A stretch of 64,000 bases of DNA from G020354785 sp964534745 (GTDB lineage Bacteria > Bacteroidota > Bacteroidia > Bacteroidales > UBA10428): NCBI GenBank assembly GCA_964534745.1, contig CAZHQW010000008.1:1-64000 (forward strand), written 5' to 3'. A program made the translations under genes and the position numbers. Numbering within the stretch: position 1 is the first letter of the stretch; the number at the start of each line of letters is the position of its first letter. The notes beneath the pieces are model-generated. The model searched no databases. It was given only the letters and a program-made list of their open reading frames with translations, and was not told the origin of the DNA. Below are positions 63,212 to 64,000 of the stretch, in pieces.

Positions 63212-63739
63212 CTATTTTTCCCTGCCCGTTTCCCGGTAAAGCTTCTTAAGCAGCCTCTTTCCTATCACTTTTATTCCGCTGGAACCCTTGGGTATCTGTT
63301 CTTCAATTGCACTCATAAGCTCAATTTTAAGTCCGGGTTCAATTTCAGAAATCTTATATAACAGCTCCATGCTGTAGGCCTTGTTTGCTATAGAAAATTT
63401 ATCGCTCAGAAGCATTTCAAAACAGGTCTCTACCAATATGCCAAGCTGATCCTCGGTAAAATCAAGTGGTGTCTCAGCAAGGATCTTCATAAAGTTTTTC
63501 CTTACACTTTCATCATCGGGCAGTAACCTTATAATTTTATCCAGGTAGGGTACTATCAGGTGAGGATGTTTCTCCACGCAGAATATGGCAGCACGGGAGG
63601 CCCTCATTGATACCTTGTTCTTTCCGCTGAAAGCCAGGTCCATCAGCTTTTTAAAACCGGCCGGATCATTACCTACATTGGCAGCCACCATCTCGGCAAT
63701 AAACCTTGAACTGTCAACTAACTGGGATTCAAAGTCCAT
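63212..63739 (-). CDS. HEAT-like helical repeat protein, function unknown
   Basis: The 175-residue protein has no signal or membrane helix and is predicted almost fully helical. Paired helices such as RASRAAIFCVEKHPHLIVPY, LDKIIRLLPDDESVRKNFMK and ANKAYSMELLYKISEIEPGL have the length and pattern of HEAT/armadillo-type repeats. The end is basic (KVIGKRLLKKLYRETGREK). It probably acts as a protein-binding adaptor in the cytoplasm. I cannot name a partner. It is divergent from the cupin gene, with 75 bp between them. Confidence 0.75.
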   Translation of the reverse strand: MDFESQLVDSSRFIAEMVAANVGNDPAGFKKLMDLAFSGKNKVSMRASRAAIFCVEKHPHLIVPYLDKIIRLLPDDESVRKNFMKILAETPLDFTEDQLGILVETCFEMLLSDKFSIANKAYSMELLYKISEIEPGLKIELMSAIEEQIPKGSSGIKVIGKRLLKKLYRETGREK

Positions 63740-63814
63740 TTAACAATAGTTTTTTCACTTGTTTTTACAGGAAATAATTATAAATTTATCCCAAACTTAA
63801 TAAAATTTTGTACT

Positions 63815-64000
63815 ATGATGAAAGTAAAAAAACCAACTGCACAGGAAATAAAGGAAGCTGATTCCTGGGGCACATGGGGAAAGGAACCTTCAGAATTTCC
63901 CTGGTTTTATGACGATAAGGAGACCTGCTATATACTTGAAGGCGAAGCCACAGTTACCGACAATGACGGAAATACAATATCCTTCGGTCCCGGTGACCTG
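63815..64000 (+). CDS. Cupin domain protein (DUF861 type), 3' end beyond window
   Basis: The frame begins at ATG 63815 (a second Met follows at once) and stays open to the window end, giving 62 residues. EADSWGTWGKEPSEFPWFYD, then ETCYILEGEATVTDNDGNT and ISFGPGDL match the first strands of small DUF861-type cupins, related to (S)-ureidoglycine aminohydrolase; these are usually about 90-110 residues. The metal or ligand site lies partly outside the window, so function cannot be judged. Confidence 0.85.
   Translation, partial: MMKVKKPTAQEIKEADSWGTWGKEPSEFPWFYDDKETCYILEGEATVTDNDGNTISFGPGDL

Noticed and set aside
1..64000. CRISPR arrays, tRNA/rRNA genes, insertion sequences and phage genes
   Set aside because: I saw no regularly spaced repeats, no tRNA-like cloverleaf with conserved arms and no transposase or integrase motifs on either strand.

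Overview
The window looks like chromosomal DNA from a member of the Bacteroidota, probably an environmental or gut relative of the Bacteroidales/Marinilabiliales. The evidence is a SusC/SusD pair, a hybrid two-component system with a two-propeller sensor, type IX secretion (T9SS) C-terminal sorting domains, many lipoproteins with a Cys lipobox, AT-rich intergenic DNA, mostly weak Shine-Dalgarno signals, and a few matches to the TAnnTTTG promoter element of this phylum. I saw no rRNA, tRNA, insertion sequence, phage gene or CRISPR array.

Positions 1-3.8 kb hold the 3' part of a PEBP-type lipoprotein gene (cut by the window edge), a repeat-containing lipoprotein, and an L-rhamnose permease and isomerase pair (rhaT, rhaA). 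From 3.8 to 36 kb there is a large polysaccharide utilisation locus (PUL), mostly on the minus strand. In transcription order it encodes a GH116-type enzyme, an uncharacterised secreted lipoprotein, a six-hairpin glycosidase-like protein, a GH78 rhamnosidase, a T9SS-exported carbohydrate-binding protein, a hairpin, SusC, SusD, a surface lipoprotein, a 1167-residue T9SS-exported protein with a TIM-barrel domain I cannot assign to a family, the hybrid two-component regulator, a ChbG/YdjC-type deacetylase and a second, different GH78 enzyme. A divergent plus-strand operon adds a GH97 enzyme, a Tat-signal Gfo/Idh/MocA oxidoreductase and a Tat-signal xylose-isomerase-like TIM barrel. Together they suggest import and breakdown of an L-rhamnose-containing heteropolysaccharide or glycoside. 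The oxidoreductase/TIM-barrel pair may add an oxidative cleavage step. The rhamnose kinase and aldolase are not in the window.

From 39.5 to 50 kb there is a CBM9/DUF5916-type outer-membrane protein and then a second, smaller carbohydrate locus: GH128 (with CBM6-like, Ig-like and T9SS domains), GH30, a T9SS-exported binding protein, and a transmembrane propeller regulator with a LuxR-type DNA-binding end and no kinase. GH128 plus GH30 suggests beta-glucan breakdown. It has no SusC/SusD of its own.

From 50 to 64 kb the genes are mixed: lipoproteins, a radical SAM protein, a pentapeptide-repeat/ion-channel fusion, a membrane protein with HEAT-like repeats, a large MscS-type channel, a PurF-like protein whose catalytic Cys is replaced by Ser while all four Fe-S cysteines remain, an OmpA-family protein and the start of a cupin gene.

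Three decayed gene pieces lie in the gaps: the end of a T9SS domain at 6.8 kb, the start of a propeller-type sensor at 39.3 kb, and the start of a T9SS domain at 61.7 kb. They point to gene loss and turnover in the carbohydrate regions.
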